Source: Sapientia aquatica (lineage in GTDB: Bacteria; Pseudomonadota; Gammaproteobacteria; Burkholderiales; Burkholderiaceae_D). From it: 64,000 bases of DNA. Within the stretch, counting starts at the first letter, position 1, and each line of letters begins with the position of its first letter. The notes under the pieces are model-generated. The model was not told the origin of the DNA and searched no databases. It was given only the letters and a program-made list of their open reading frames with translations. The stretch is from contig NZ_SMYL01000002.1 in NCBI RefSeq assembly GCF_004358105.1, positions 248,001 through 312,000 on the forward strand, in the 5' to 3' direction. Shown piece by piece: positions 51,527 to 60,312 of the stretch. A program made the translations under genes and the position numbers.

Positions 51527-52582
51527 TCAGGTTGGCTTGACCAGCGCCGAATGCGAACTTGTTCCGCAAGAATGGCAGAATTTAGTAAAGGCATTTTTAC
51601 GTGTGGAACATTTGCCGCAACGATCAAATAAACAGATGCCGCAGTGTTCGCAATAATCGTTGGCCGGATTTTTTAAATCTAAAGCGCGCTCGCAACCCGG
51701 ACAGACGCTCTTGGCTAAGCGCGATAACGCCACGTCGTAGCTTAGCTCCTCGCGTCGTTGTTCGTTGGGCAGTTGCTCGACCAATTTCTGACGCTCCAAA
51801 TACGCGTTGAGCGCCACAATCGCATAGCGCCCGATCAATACCGTGATGATGATCCCAACCGTGTAGCGCACGTAGCCGCCATAACTCGGCAAGTACGGGA
51901 CCAATTCAACAAAGAATGTGAAGGCAGCAAATAGCACAAAGCCACACACGAATGGCCAATAGGTACTGTGACGCTTTTTAGCAAGCAACCACCCAGCCAA
52001 AACCAATAACGGCAAGGTCAACGCTAATCGGTAGCCAAAGACGCGTAATTCTTGCAGATGTTGTTCGGCCGATAAAGCTTGGCGGGCCGCTTGCTCAAGT
52101 TGGCTTATGTGGCCTTGTACCTGTTGGATTTGTGCGGACAGATTGCGCTGTTGTTCGCCCAATTTCTCCACTTCAGACAGGCTCATGCGCTCGGTAACTT
52201 TTAACTTATCGAGCTGCTGATTGCGGGTGATTAAATCCTTGTCCTGGGAAGCCAATTCAGTCGCGTGACGAGTGGCGATCCATGTATTAAACGATTCAGG
52301 CGCGGTGGCCGAATCGGCTTGCGCGGATTGATATTTACGTTGCGCTTGATCGAGATTGTCATTGAGTTCGCGTTCTTGCTGACGCAAATGATTGAGCGTG
52401 TCGTGCGCTTGCGCCGCGGCCGGCTTATCAATAAAATCGTTCATTTGATAGCGGTGCTCAACTAGCGGCAAATTCTGGACAATGTTGCTGCCCAAGCCAA
52501 TTAAGAACGACGCGAATACTAGCGCGACTATCCACAAGCCAAAGCGAAACCATTTTTCAGATAATCGTAAAGCTTTACTCAT
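51527..52582 (-). CDS. Membrane protein with periplasmic coiled coil and C-terminal double zinc ribbon
   Basis: A 351-residue protein that I cannot assign to a named family. It has one N-terminal membrane helix (WIVALVFASFLIGLGSNI, residues 17-34). An alpha-helical coiled coil runs over residues 55-165 (LRQQERELNDNLDQAQRKY and similar). Two to three helices follow (about 180-260), and then a cytosolic tail with eight or more cysteines. Its four knuckles include CPGC, CEHC, CGKC and CHSC, which form a double zinc ribbon. The topology suggests a sensor or scaffold joining a periplasmic coiled coil to a cytosolic metal-stabilised domain. It is monocistronic, with GGGAGA before the ATG. Confidence 0.72.
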   Translation of the reverse strand: MSKALRLSEKWFRFGLWIVALVFASFLIGLGSNIVQNLPLVEHRYQMNDFIDKPAAAQAHDTLNHLRQQERELNDNLDQAQRKYQSAQADSATAPESFNTWIATRHATELASQDKDLITRNQQLDKLKVTERMSLSEVEKLGEQQRNLSAQIQQVQGHISQLEQAARQALSAEQHLQELRVFGYRLALTLPLLVLAGWLLAKKRHSTYWPFVCGFVLFAAFTFFVELVPYLPSYGGYVRYTVGIIITVLIGRYAIVALNAYLERQKLVEQLPNEQRREELSYDVALSRLAKSVCPGCERALDLKNPANDYCEHCGICLFDRCGKCSTRKNAFTKFCHSCGTSSHSALVKPT

Positions 52583-52648
52583 ACTTGTTTTCTCCCAAGG
52601 ACGTGATGCGAACTGGCTGATTAATCGGGGTGCACTTGACGCTTAAAT

Positions 52649-53887
52649 TTAGATAACTTTTTTCTCGCGCAATTGCGCTAGTTGGTCGGCAGAATAACCC
52701 AACAATTCATGCAAAATTTGATCGGTATGTTGCCCCAGCAAGGGCGGAGCGACGTCGTAACGCGGCGGAGTTTCTGACATGCGAATCGGGCTGGCAACCA
52801 ATTTGACATTGCCTGCTGTGGGATGCGGTAATTTGATTTCGCATTCACGCGCTTGGACTTGCGGATCAGCGAACACTTCATCTAATCGGTTGATCGGGCC
52901 GCAAGGCACGCCCGCGTCTTCAAGCAGTGCTAGCCATTCGGCCTTGGATTTCTTCTTTACCATTTCAGCCAGCAACGGCACCAAGGTGTCGCGCAATTCT
53001 ACGCGCTGTGGATTGGTTAAAAAGCGCTCATCGGTTGCTAATTCAGGACAACCACCGGCGAGCACAAACTGGCGGTATTGGCCATCATTGCCCGCGGCCA
53101 CAATGATATGTCCGTCCGAGGTGGCGAAGGTTTGATAAGGCACGATATTGGCGTGCGCGTTGCCCCAGCGATTCGGTGTTTTACCGCTGCTTAAATAATT
53201 GCTGCCGACGTTAGCCAGCATCGCCACTTGCACATCCAATAAAGCCAAATCGATGTATTGCCCAACGCCAGTGCGTTCTTTGTGGGTAAGAGCGGCCAAG
53301 ATCGCAATCGTGGCGTACATACCAGTCATTAAATCGGTAATCGCCACACCAGCCTTTTGTGGCCCGCCACCGGGCAATTCATCGCGCTCACCGGTAATCG
53401 ACATTAAGCCGCCCATGCCTTGAATAATAAAATCGTAGCCGGAGCGCGAGGCATAAGGTCCGGTTTGACCAAAGCCAGTAATCGAGCAATAAACCAAGTC
53501 TGGTTTTAATGCGGACAAGGACGCGTAATCTAAACCGTATTTTTTGAGTTGATCGACCTTGTAGTTTTCAATCACCACATCCGATTGCATCACTAAATGG
53601 CGGATCACTTGCTGGCCTTCGGGCGTGGCAATGTCCAAGGTAATTGAGCGCTTACCGCGATTGGCGGTCAGGTAATAAGCTGCCTCGCTGCTGTTTTTGC
53701 CCTCGGCATCAGGCGCGTATGGTGGGCCCCAACTGCGAGTATCATCTCCCACGCCGGGACGCTCGACTTTGATCACGTCAGCGCCCAAGTCGGCTAAGTT
53801 TTGCGTGCACCAAGGGCCGGCCAGCACGCGGGTTAAATCGAGTACGCGAATATGTTGCAGAGAAGTTGGTTGGGTGTTGTTTGTCAT
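52649..53887 (-). CDS. CaiB/BaiF-type (class III) CoA-transferase
   Basis: A 412-residue family III CoA-transferase. It has IRVLDLTRVLAGPWCTQNLADLGADVIKVERPGVGDDTR near the N-terminus (given by position, residues 13-50). The catalytic Asp is in AGVAITDLMTGMYATIAIL (about 180) and GFGQTGPYASRSGYD is upstream of it. Members move CoA between carboxylic acids, such as succinyl-CoA to a hydroxy- or dicarboxylate. The acceptor is unknown. I chose ATG 53887. It lies only 3 bases from the end of a MITE-like element and has no recognisable ribosome-binding site. Upstream in-frame ATGs lie inside the element. Confidence 0.88.
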   Translation of the reverse strand: MTNNTQPTSLQHIRVLDLTRVLAGPWCTQNLADLGADVIKVERPGVGDDTRSWGPPYAPDAEGKNSSEAAYYLTANRGKRSITLDIATPEGQQVIRHLVMQSDVVIENYKVDQLKKYGLDYASLSALKPDLVYCSITGFGQTGPYASRSGYDFIIQGMGGLMSITGERDELPGGGPQKAGVAITDLMTGMYATIAILAALTHKERTGVGQYIDLALLDVQVAMLANVGSNYLSSGKTPNRWGNAHANIVPYQTFATSDGHIIVAAGNDGQYRQFVLAGGCPELATDERFLTNPQRVELRDTLVPLLAEMVKKKSKAEWLALLEDAGVPCGPINRLDEVFADPQVQARECEIKLPHPTAGNVKLVASPIRMSETPPRYDVAPPLLGQHTDQILHELLGYSADQLAQLREKKVI

Positions 53888-53890
53888 TCT

Positions 53891-54157
53891 AGGGCGTGTT
53901 GACATATGATTTAGGAGTGCGAAAGCGGCAGAATAGGTGCAGGGCAAGGCGCAGACTGCGACGCAGTGCGAGCACTGTCAGCAGGATGCAACGTAGCCAT
54001 GCGCCTATTCTGTCCCTTTCCCTACGGGTTCAACCCAAAACGCACGCTGGACTGCGTTGAATCTCTTGTTGGGGCACTAGCCCCAACTGCGAGCTCCGCC
54101 TTGTCAGCCCGCGTTTTGGGTCGAACGCATCTCTCAAATCATATGTCAACACGCCCT
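53891..54157. mobile_element. MITE-like element, 267 bp, with long terminal inverted repeats
   Basis: AGGGCGTGTTGACATATGAT (53891-53910) is repeated inverted at 54138-54157, and similarity continues inward. Including the flanking CATTC/GAATG, the match covers about 28 bp with one mismatch. Two internal modules are each palindromic: GCAGAATAGG/CCTATTCTG (53928-53937/54004-54012) and ACCCAAAACGC/GCGTTTTGGGT (54033-54043/54111-54121). A perfect GTTGGGGC/GCCCCAAC hairpin lies at 54068-54087. No transposase is present, so it would need one supplied elsewhere. A target duplication is not clear. Confidence 0.7.
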
Positions 54158-54206
54158 GGAATGTCTCAAATTATTTTCTAACGTAAGTACTTTAGCGGGA
54201 ACAATC

Positions 54207-54944
54207 ATGTGGCCTTATCCCAAAATAATTGCGCATCGCGGAGGCGGTAGCTTAGCACCAGAAAACACCTTGGCGGCGTTTGAATGTGGATTTAATCACG
54301 GTTTTCGGGCCGTGGAGTTTGACGTAATGCTAACAAAAGACCTGATTCCGGTCGTGGTGCACGACGAAGAGTTGGGGCGCACGATCGCTGGGGAAGGGTT
54401 AATTTGCGATACGCTGGCAGCCGATCTTGTGCAAATGGACGCGGGCAGTTGGTTTGGTGCTAAATTCGCCCATTGCCGTGTTCCGCTGTATCAAGAAGTG
54501 TTGGATTTTTGCTCGCAGCGCGGGATTTGGATGAATGTGGAGATCAAGCCAGCGACTGGTTTTGAGCAAATAACCGGGCAAATTGTCGCGCAATTTACTT
54601 CCGATTTTTATCAACACAAGAGCGCGCAATTACCGTTATTTTCGTCCTTCTCGTTAACCGCAATTGCGGCCGCTAGAGCAACGGCGGCCCATATTCCACG
54701 CGGGGTTTTATTCGACCAAATTCCCATCAATTGGCTGGCGCATTTGCGTGAGTTGGAGGCGATCACCTTGCACACCAATCAACGGCATTTAAGCCAACTC
54801 GTCGCCGAACAAATTCAACGCGCCGGTTATGGCTTGAGTTGCTACACCGTGAATGAAATTAGCCGCGCGCAAGAATTGCTTGCGTGGGGCGTGGATGCGT
54901 TATTTACCGATCGATTGACCTTAATCGGACCGGATTTTGCCTAA
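54207..54944 (+). CDS. ugpQ: Glycerophosphodiester phosphodiesterase (UgpQ/GDPD family)
   Basis: A 245-residue cytosolic TIM-barrel enzyme that hydrolyses glycerophosphodiesters to glycerol-3-phosphate and an alcohol. The catalytic core is IAHRGGGSLAPENTLAAF (first His and Arg, about residue 10), VEFDVMLTKDLIPVVVHDE (Glu, Asp and second His, about 36-54) and MNVEIKP (about 110). No signal peptide is present, so it is the UgpQ rather than periplasmic GlpQ type. GGGAAC precedes the ATG. It is directly right of the MITE-like element and may have lost part of its native upstream region. Confidence 0.9.
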   Translation: MWPYPKIIAHRGGGSLAPENTLAAFECGFNHGFRAVEFDVMLTKDLIPVVVHDEELGRTIAGEGLICDTLAADLVQMDAGSWFGAKFAHCRVPLYQEVLDFCSQRGIWMNVEIKPATGFEQITGQIVAQFTSDFYQHKSAQLPLFSSFSLTAIAAARATAAHIPRGVLFDQIPINWLAHLRELEAITLHTNQRHLSQLVAEQIQRAGYGLSCYTVNEISRAQELLAWGVDALFTDRLTLIGPDFA

Positions 54945-55046
54945 ATGCTGCGTTTTTAGCGGATTTTCTGACTAAATAAGCGAAAAGCGCGGCTTTTTGG
55001 CGGCTTTATGGCAATTGTTTGCTGTAGAAAAAGCCCTTAGATCACG

Positions 55047-55052
55047 TATAAT
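55047..55052 (+). promoter_or_regulatory. Probable -10 box of alaS
   Basis: TATAAT lies 49 bases before the alaS ATG. No good TTGACA-like -35 box is found 16-18 bases upstream, so the call rests on the -10 alone. Confidence 0.4.
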
Positions 55053-55100
55053 CACCCACCAACTTTGCAGTTTCCCCCATTTTTTATAGCCAATCCGAAC

Positions 55101-57710
55101 ATGAAATCGTCAGAAATCCGCGAAAAATTCCTTAAATTCTTTGAATCCAAGGGCCACAGCATCGTGCGCTCTTCTAGCCTGATCCCCGGCAACGATCCAA
55201 CCTTGTTGTTCACCAATTCAGGCATGGTGCAGTTTAAAGACGTGTTTTTAGGTCAGGATCAACGCGCATACACCCGCGCCACAACCGCGCAACGCTGCGT
55301 GCGTGCGGGCGGTAAGCATAACGATTTAGAAAACGTCGGCTATACCGCGCGTCACCATACATTCTTTGAAATGCTGGGTAATTTTTCGTTTGGCGATTAT
55401 TTCAAACGCGATGCGATTCACTATGCGTGGGAATTGCTGACCAAAGTCTACGGCCTGCCAAAAGATAAACTGACCGTGACTGTGTACCAGTCTGACGATG
55501 AAGCCTACGCGATTTGGTTAAACGAAATCGGTGTACCCGCTGAGCGCATTATTCGCATTGGCGACAATAAAGGCGCGCCTTACGCATCGGACAATTTCTG
55601 GCAAATGGCCGACACCGGACCTTGCGGCCCATGTACCGAGATTTTCTACGATCACGGCGCAGAAATCTGGGGTGGCCCTCCGGGTTCAGCCGAAGAAGAT
55701 GGCGACCGTTTTATCGAAATCTGGAACTTGGTGTTCATGCAATACAACAAGGATGAGCAAGGCGTATTGCATCCATTGCCAAAACCTTGTGTCGATACGG
55801 GTATGGGTTTGGAACGTTTGGCCGCGGTATTGCAGCATGTGCATTCCAACTATGAAATCGACGCTTTCCAACAATTAATTAAAGCCGCCGCACGCGAAAC
55901 AGCCTGTACCGATTTAAATCACAACTCGTTAAAAGTCATCGCGGACCACATTCGTTGTGCTGCATTTTTGATCGTCGATGGCATTATCCCCGGCAACGAA
56001 GGCCGTGGTTATGTATTGCGCCGCATTACTCGCCGCGCTTTGCGTCATGGTCACAAACTAGGCCAAACTAAGCCATTCTTTTATAAATTAGTCGCAGATT
56101 TAGTGTTGGAAATGGGCTCAGCCTATCCAGAATTAGCGCAAAACGCGGACCGCGTAGCGCAAGTGTTGCAGCAAGAAGAAGAACGTTTTGGCGAAACGCT
56201 GGAACATGGCATGAAGATTTTAGAAGCAGCGTTAGCGAAAGACGACAAGCGTCTAGATGGCCGCACTGCATTCACTTTGTATGACACCTACGGCTTCCCA
56301 TTAGATTTAACCGCTGATATTTGCCGCGAACGTAATGTGGAATTGGATCAAGCCGGTTTCGACGCAGCGATGGAACACCAAAAGCAAACCGCGCGCGCAG
56401 CCGGTAAGTTCAAAATGAACGCTGGTATCGAATACAGCGGCGCGAAAACCAATTTCGTCGGTTACGACAAATTAGCGCAAGAAGGCAAAGTCATTGCTTT
56501 GTACGTTGAAGGCAGTCCAGTGCAGCAAATCAGCGCCGGCCAACCTGCCTTGGTCGTTTTGGATACCACACCGTTTTACGCTGAATCAGGCGGACAGTGC
56601 GGCGACCGTGGTGCCTTGTCCGCTGCTGGCGTCACTTTCCAAGTAACCGACACGACTAAAGTGCAGCCCGATGTGTTCGGTCACCATGGCGAATTAGTGC
56701 ACGGTACTCTGACAATCGGTCAAACCTTAGAAGCACACGTGGACGAGCAAGTGCGCGCCCAAACCATGCGTAATCATTCAGCCACGCACTTGATGCACAA
56801 AGCATTACGTGAAGTTCTCGGTTCACATGTTTCGCAAAAAGGGTCGTTAGTTGACGCCGAAAAAACCCGTTTCGACTTCAGCCACAACGCCGGCATGACC
56901 GCTGAAGAAATTCGTCAAGTCGAAGATATCGTCAACCGCGAAATCCTCGCCAATAACGCGACTCAAGCACAAGTTATGGCGTTTGACGATGCGGTTAAGC
57001 ACGGCGCGATGGCGCTGTTTGGTGAAAAATACGGCGACGAAGTGCGCGTCTTGGATATCGGTAGCTCGCGCGAATTATGTGGCGGTACGCATGTAAAACG
57101 TACCGGTGATATCGGCTTGTTTAAGATTGTCTCCGAAGGCGGTATCGCAGCAGGTATTCGTCGTGTCGAAGCGGTGACCGGTGAAGTCGCTGTGCAGTTA
57201 GTGCAAAACTTAACGGCCCGCATTGCCGAGGCATCGAGCTTATTAAAAACCCAGCCGGACGATTTATTACAGCGCATTATGTTGGTCCAAGACCAAGTTA
57301 AGTCGCTGGAAAAAGAAATGAACCAATTGAAGTCAAAATTGGCTGCCAATCAAGGTAACGAGCTGGCTTCGCAAGCGATCGAGATCAATGGCGTTAAAGT
57401 GTTAGCCGCCGTTTTGGATGGCGCTGACTCCACCGCGTTGCGTGAAGTCACCGAGAAACTCAAGGAATCCTTAAAATCTGCCGTTATCCTGTTAGCTGCA
57501 GTGCAGGACGGCAAAGTCAGCTTGGTTGCGGGTGTGACTTCTAATGTCACTAGCAAAGTAAAAGCCGGTGAATTAGTCAATTTCGTCGCGCAGCAAGTTG
57601 GCGGCAAAGGCGGTGGTCGCCCTGACATCGCTCAAGCGGGTGGAGCGAATCCCGATGGTTTGGCGGCTGCTTTGGCCAGTGTGACGGCGTGGGTTACTGA
57701 GCGCGTTTAA
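55101..57710 (+). CDS. alaS: Alanyl-tRNA synthetase
   Basis: An 869-residue class II synthetase that charges tRNA-Ala. The catalytic domain has the N-terminal [24 protein letters not shown], class II motif 2 [16 protein letters not shown] and motif 3 [12 protein letters not shown] (about 235). An editing domain follows with the zinc ligands in [16 protein letters not shown] (about 560) and [15 protein letters not shown] (about 660). The C-Ala oligomerisation/tRNA-binding domain ends with the Gly-rich [15 protein letters not shown]. The start is ATG 55101; the frame is open to 55065. A clean terminator follows. Confidence 0.96.
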   Translation: MKSSEIREKFLKFFESKGHSIVRSSSLIPGNDPTLLFTNSGMVQFKDVFLGQDQRAYTRATTAQRCVRAGGKHNDLENVGYTARHHTFFEMLGNFSFGDYFKRDAIHYAWELLTKVYGLPKDKLTVTVYQSDDEAYAIWLNEIGVPAERIIRIGDNKGAPYASDNFWQMADTGPCGPCTEIFYDHGAEIWGGPPGSAEEDGDRFIEIWNLVFMQYNKDEQGVLHPLPKPCVDTGMGLERLAAVLQHVHSNYEIDAFQQLIKAAARETACTDLNHNSLKVIADHIRCAAFLIVDGIIPGNEGRGYVLRRITRRALRHGHKLGQTKPFFYKLVADLVLEMGSAYPELAQNADRVAQVLQQEEERFGETLEHGMKILEAALAKDDKRLDGRTAFTLYDTYGFPLDLTADICRERNVELDQAGFDAAMEHQKQTARAAGKFKMNAGIEYSGAKTNFVGYDKLAQEGKVIALYVEGSPVQQISAGQPALVVLDTTPFYAESGGQCGDRGALSAAGVTFQVTDTTKVQPDVFGHHGELVHGTLTIGQTLEAHVDEQVRAQTMRNHSATHLMHKALREVLGSHVSQKGSLVDAEKTRFDFSHNAGMTAEEIRQVEDIVNREILANNATQAQVMAFDDAVKHGAMALFGEKYGDEVRVLDIGSSRELCGGTHVKRTGDIGLFKIVSEGGIAAGIRRVEAVTGEVAVQLVQNLTARIAEASSLLKTQPDDLLQRIMLVQDQVKSLEKEMNQLKSKLAANQGNELASQAIEINGVKVLAAVLDGADSTALREVTEKLKESLKSAVILLAAVQDGKVSLVAGVTSNVTSKVKAGELVNFVAQQVGGKGGGRPDIAQAGGANPDGLAAALASVTAWVTERV

Positions 57711-57745
57711 TTCTGTTGTTCTTTCTATTTGCAGAAATAAAACCT

Positions 57746-57780
57746 AACCTAGCTTAACGGTGTTTAAGCTAGGTTTTTTT
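57746..57780 (+). terminator. Intrinsic terminator of alaS
   Basis: AACCTAGCTTAA pairs with TTAAGCTAGGTT (12 bp) around a 5-base loop, followed by seven T. Confidence 0.9.
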
Positions 57781-58046
57781 GAGTAATTTGGCCGTAAGAA
57801 TTAGGGGCTACCCTCAAGAAACGCTGCACTGCATCCCAAAATAGGGCAATTTTGATGTGCGGGAATAGCATAAATAGGGTGTTTTTAGTTGGAATCTGCA
57901 TTAATTCATCAATTTGATGCAAAAATTCCGTTAAAAATGGTTAAATTGTGTTGCTTTGAGACAGTTCTTTGTTGCGACGCACCATGATGGTATATTTGCG
58001 GTAAAATTAGCTTATTGTTTGTCCCAATTAATACTGGATGGAAATT

Positions 58047-58274
58047 ATGCAATTCAATAAAGAACTGGACGCTCGCGGTTTAAATTGTCCTCTTCCAATT
58101 CTCAAAGCCAAAAAAGCCCTCGCTGACATGATTAGCGGAGAAATTCTGCATGTGATCTCGACCGACCCTGGTTCGATACGCGATTTCCAAGCTTTCTCCA
58201 AGCAAACTGGGAACGAGCTAATTGCTCATGAAGAACATTTGCAAGAATTTGAATACTATATAAAACGTAAATAA
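58047..58274 (+). CDS. TusA/SirA-family sulfur carrier-like protein
   Basis: A 75-residue protein with the TusA fold. It has ELDARGLNCPLPILKAKKALADM (the conserved CPLP with sulfur-binding Cys at about residue 14) and a C-terminal GNELIAHEEHLQEFEYYIKRK. TusA proteins accept persulfide from IscS and pass it to tRNA 2-thiouridine synthesis or other sulfur pathways. The betaproteobacterial stand-alone members are less well defined, so the partner is unknown. I chose ATG 58047 with GGATGGA upstream; ATG 58038 is in frame and equally possible. It is monocistronic. Confidence 0.85.
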   Translation: MQFNKELDARGLNCPLPILKAKKALADMISGEILHVISTDPGSIRDFQAFSKQTGNELIAHEEHLQEFEYYIKRK

Positions 58275-58305
58275 GTATGTTTTAGCTGCTAATAACGTCA
58301 TTTAG

Positions 58306-58334
58306 AAAGCCCGCCATTATTTGCGGGCTTTTTT
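58306..58334 (+). terminator. Intrinsic terminator of the TusA-like gene
   Basis: AAAGCCCGC pairs with GCGGGCTTT around a short loop, followed by a T run. Confidence 0.9.
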
Positions 58335-58537
58335 ATTGCAATCAGGCATTCCAGCAATTAATCTGAAACCAGCGCAAATTGTGAGTCACATTGTTGTATT
58401 TAGGAGTTTTGCTCTAGTAGTGGGATGGAATAAATAGTACGGTCGTGCTAAATTACGGCCGGTAGATTAGAACCGCTACACAGTTTATAATCTTCGCTTT
58501 ACGTGAACGTCAATTGAACTTTGCACAGGCAAAAAAT

Positions 58538-59287
58538 ATGAAAATTCTAGTACCAGTCAAACGCGTGGTTGACTATAACGTCAAGGTACGCGTCAAATCC
58601 GACCATTCAGGTATGGATATCGCCAACGTTAAGATGTCGATGAATCCCTTCGATGAAATTGCGATTGAAGAAGCGGTTCGTTTGAAAGAAGCTGGCGTTG
58701 CGGCCGAAATTATTGCCGTGTCTTGCGGCGTTGCACAATGTCAAGAAACCCTGCGTACCGCCATGGCAATTGGCGCCGATCGCGGCATTTTGGTGGAAAC
58801 CGATGCTGATTTGCAGCCATTGGCGGTAGCCAAATTACTCAAAGCGTTGGCTGACAAAGAACAACCCTCTTTAATCATTTTGGGCAAACAAGCGATCGAT
58901 GACGATAGCAACCAAACTGGTCAAATGTTGGCTGCGTTGTTGGGCTGGCCCCAAGCTACTTTTGCCTCCAAAGTTGTTGTCGCTGACGGTAAAGTTAGCG
59001 TGACGCGCGAAGTTGACGGCGGTTTAGAAACCTTGTCCCTCACTTTGCCAGCGATTGTTACTACCGACTTGCGCTTGAATGAGCCGCGTTATGTGACATT
59101 GCCTAACATCATGAAGGCCAAGAAAAAACAATTGGATAACGTTAAACCTGCTGACTTAAGCGTTGACGTTACTCCGCGTGTAACAACCTTAAAAGTGGTC
59201 GAGCCAGCGCAACGCAGCGCCGGAATTATCGTTCCAGACGTGGCTACTTTAGTCGCCAAACTTAAAAATGAAGCCAAGGTGATATAA
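58538..59287 (+). CDS. etfB: Electron transfer flavoprotein subunit beta
   Basis: A 249-residue AMP-binding subunit of ETF, which takes electrons from acyl-CoA dehydrogenases and passes them to ETF:ubiquinone oxidoreductase. It begins [20 protein letters not shown]. It has [19 protein letters not shown] (about 38), [26 protein letters not shown] (about 118) and the ETF-beta signature [20 protein letters not shown] (about 183). ATG 58538 is chosen over an upstream in-frame start at 58514. etfA begins directly after its TAA, so the genes are coupled. The following acyl-CoA dehydrogenase gene is a natural partner. Confidence 0.95.
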   Translation: MKILVPVKRVVDYNVKVRVKSDHSGMDIANVKMSMNPFDEIAIEEAVRLKEAGVAAEIIAVSCGVAQCQETLRTAMAIGADRGILVETDADLQPLAVAKLLKALADKEQPSLIILGKQAIDDDSNQTGQMLAALLGWPQATFASKVVVADGKVSVTREVDGGLETLSLTLPAIVTTDLRLNEPRYVTLPNIMKAKKKQLDNVKPADLSVDVTPRVTTLKVVEPAQRSAGIIVPDVATLVAKLKNEAKVI

Positions 59288-60217
59288 ATGACGACACTTG
59301 TTATTGCTGAACACGACAACCTCAGTTTAAAAGGCAGCACAGCCAATACAGTGACCGCCGCAGTGCAATGCGGTGGCGATGTTCACGTATTAGTTGCTGG
59401 TCACAATGCGTCCGCTGCAGCCCAAGCCGCGGCTCAATTAGCGGGTGTGAGCAAGGTAATCGTCGCTGATGCGCCGTATTTTGCCGATGGTTTGGCGGAA
59501 AACTGTGCCGCGCAAGTCATCGCCATCGCTGCTGGTTATAGCCATATTTTGGCGCCAGCAACCGCTTACGGTAAAAACATTCTGCCACGCGTTGCAGCGT
59601 TATTAGACGTTGCCCAAGTTTCTGAAATTACAAAAGTGATTTCACCGGATACGTTTGAGCGCCCAATCTACGCAGGTAATGCGATTGCAACGGTGCAGTC
59701 CAAAGACGCAGTGAAAGTCATTACCGTACGTACCACTGGTTTTGATGCAGCGGCAACTGGCGGATCTGCCACGATTGAAAATATCGCTGCGGTGGCTGAT
59801 TCTGGCAAGTCCAGTTTCGTCTCACGTGAAGTCGCAAAATCAGATCGTCCAGAATTGACAGCGGCCAAGATCATTGTTTCAGGTGGTCGCGGTATGGGCT
59901 CGGGCGATAACTTCAAATTATTGGAACCGTTGGCCGATAAATTGGGCGCAGCAATGGGTGCTTCCCGCGCTGCGGTGGATGCGGGCTATGTGCCGAATGA
60001 CTGGCAAGTTGGTCAAACCGGTAAGATCGTAGCTCCTACGTTGTATATTGCTGTCGGTATTTCTGGCGCGATCCAACATTTGGCTGGGATGAAAGATTCC
60101 AAAACCATCGTTGCGATCAACAAAGATCCAGAAGCGCCGATTTTCTCAGTCGCTGATTACGGTATCGTCGGTGATTTATTTGAAGTTGTGCCACAACTGA
60201 TCGCTGAGCTCGGTTAA
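59288..60217 (+). CDS. etfA: Electron transfer flavoprotein subunit alpha
   Basis: A 309-residue FAD-binding subunit. The N-terminal domain I starts [19 protein letters not shown]. The C-terminal FAD domain has [28 protein letters not shown] (about 195) and the signature [39 protein letters not shown] (given by position, about 238-276). It forms a heterodimer with EtfB. The gene starts immediately after the etfB stop. A 95-base gap separates it from the acyl-CoA dehydrogenase gene. Confidence 0.96.
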   Translation: MTTLVIAEHDNLSLKGSTANTVTAAVQCGGDVHVLVAGHNASAAAQAAAQLAGVSKVIVADAPYFADGLAENCAAQVIAIAAGYSHILAPATAYGKNILPRVAALLDVAQVSEITKVISPDTFERPIYAGNAIATVQSKDAVKVITVRTTGFDAAATGGSATIENIAAVADSGKSSFVSREVAKSDRPELTAAKIIVSGGRGMGSGDNFKLLEPLADKLGAAMGASRAAVDAGYVPNDWQVGQTGKIVAPTLYIAVGISGAIQHLAGMKDSKTIVAINKDPEAPIFSVADYGIVGDLFEVVPQLIAELG

Positions 60218-60312
60218 TTAACAGACGTTACGTTAAGTCCGTATTCTGTATTGCAATCAAAGACAGGTGGTAAGTTTTCAAACTTCCACCTGTTTATTTT
60301 TTGGAGTAATCA

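Noticed and set aside
53966-54181. 71-codon plus-strand ORF inside the MITE-like element
   Set aside because: It is made of the element's palindromes and terminal repeat, lacks a ribosome-binding site and has no protein character.
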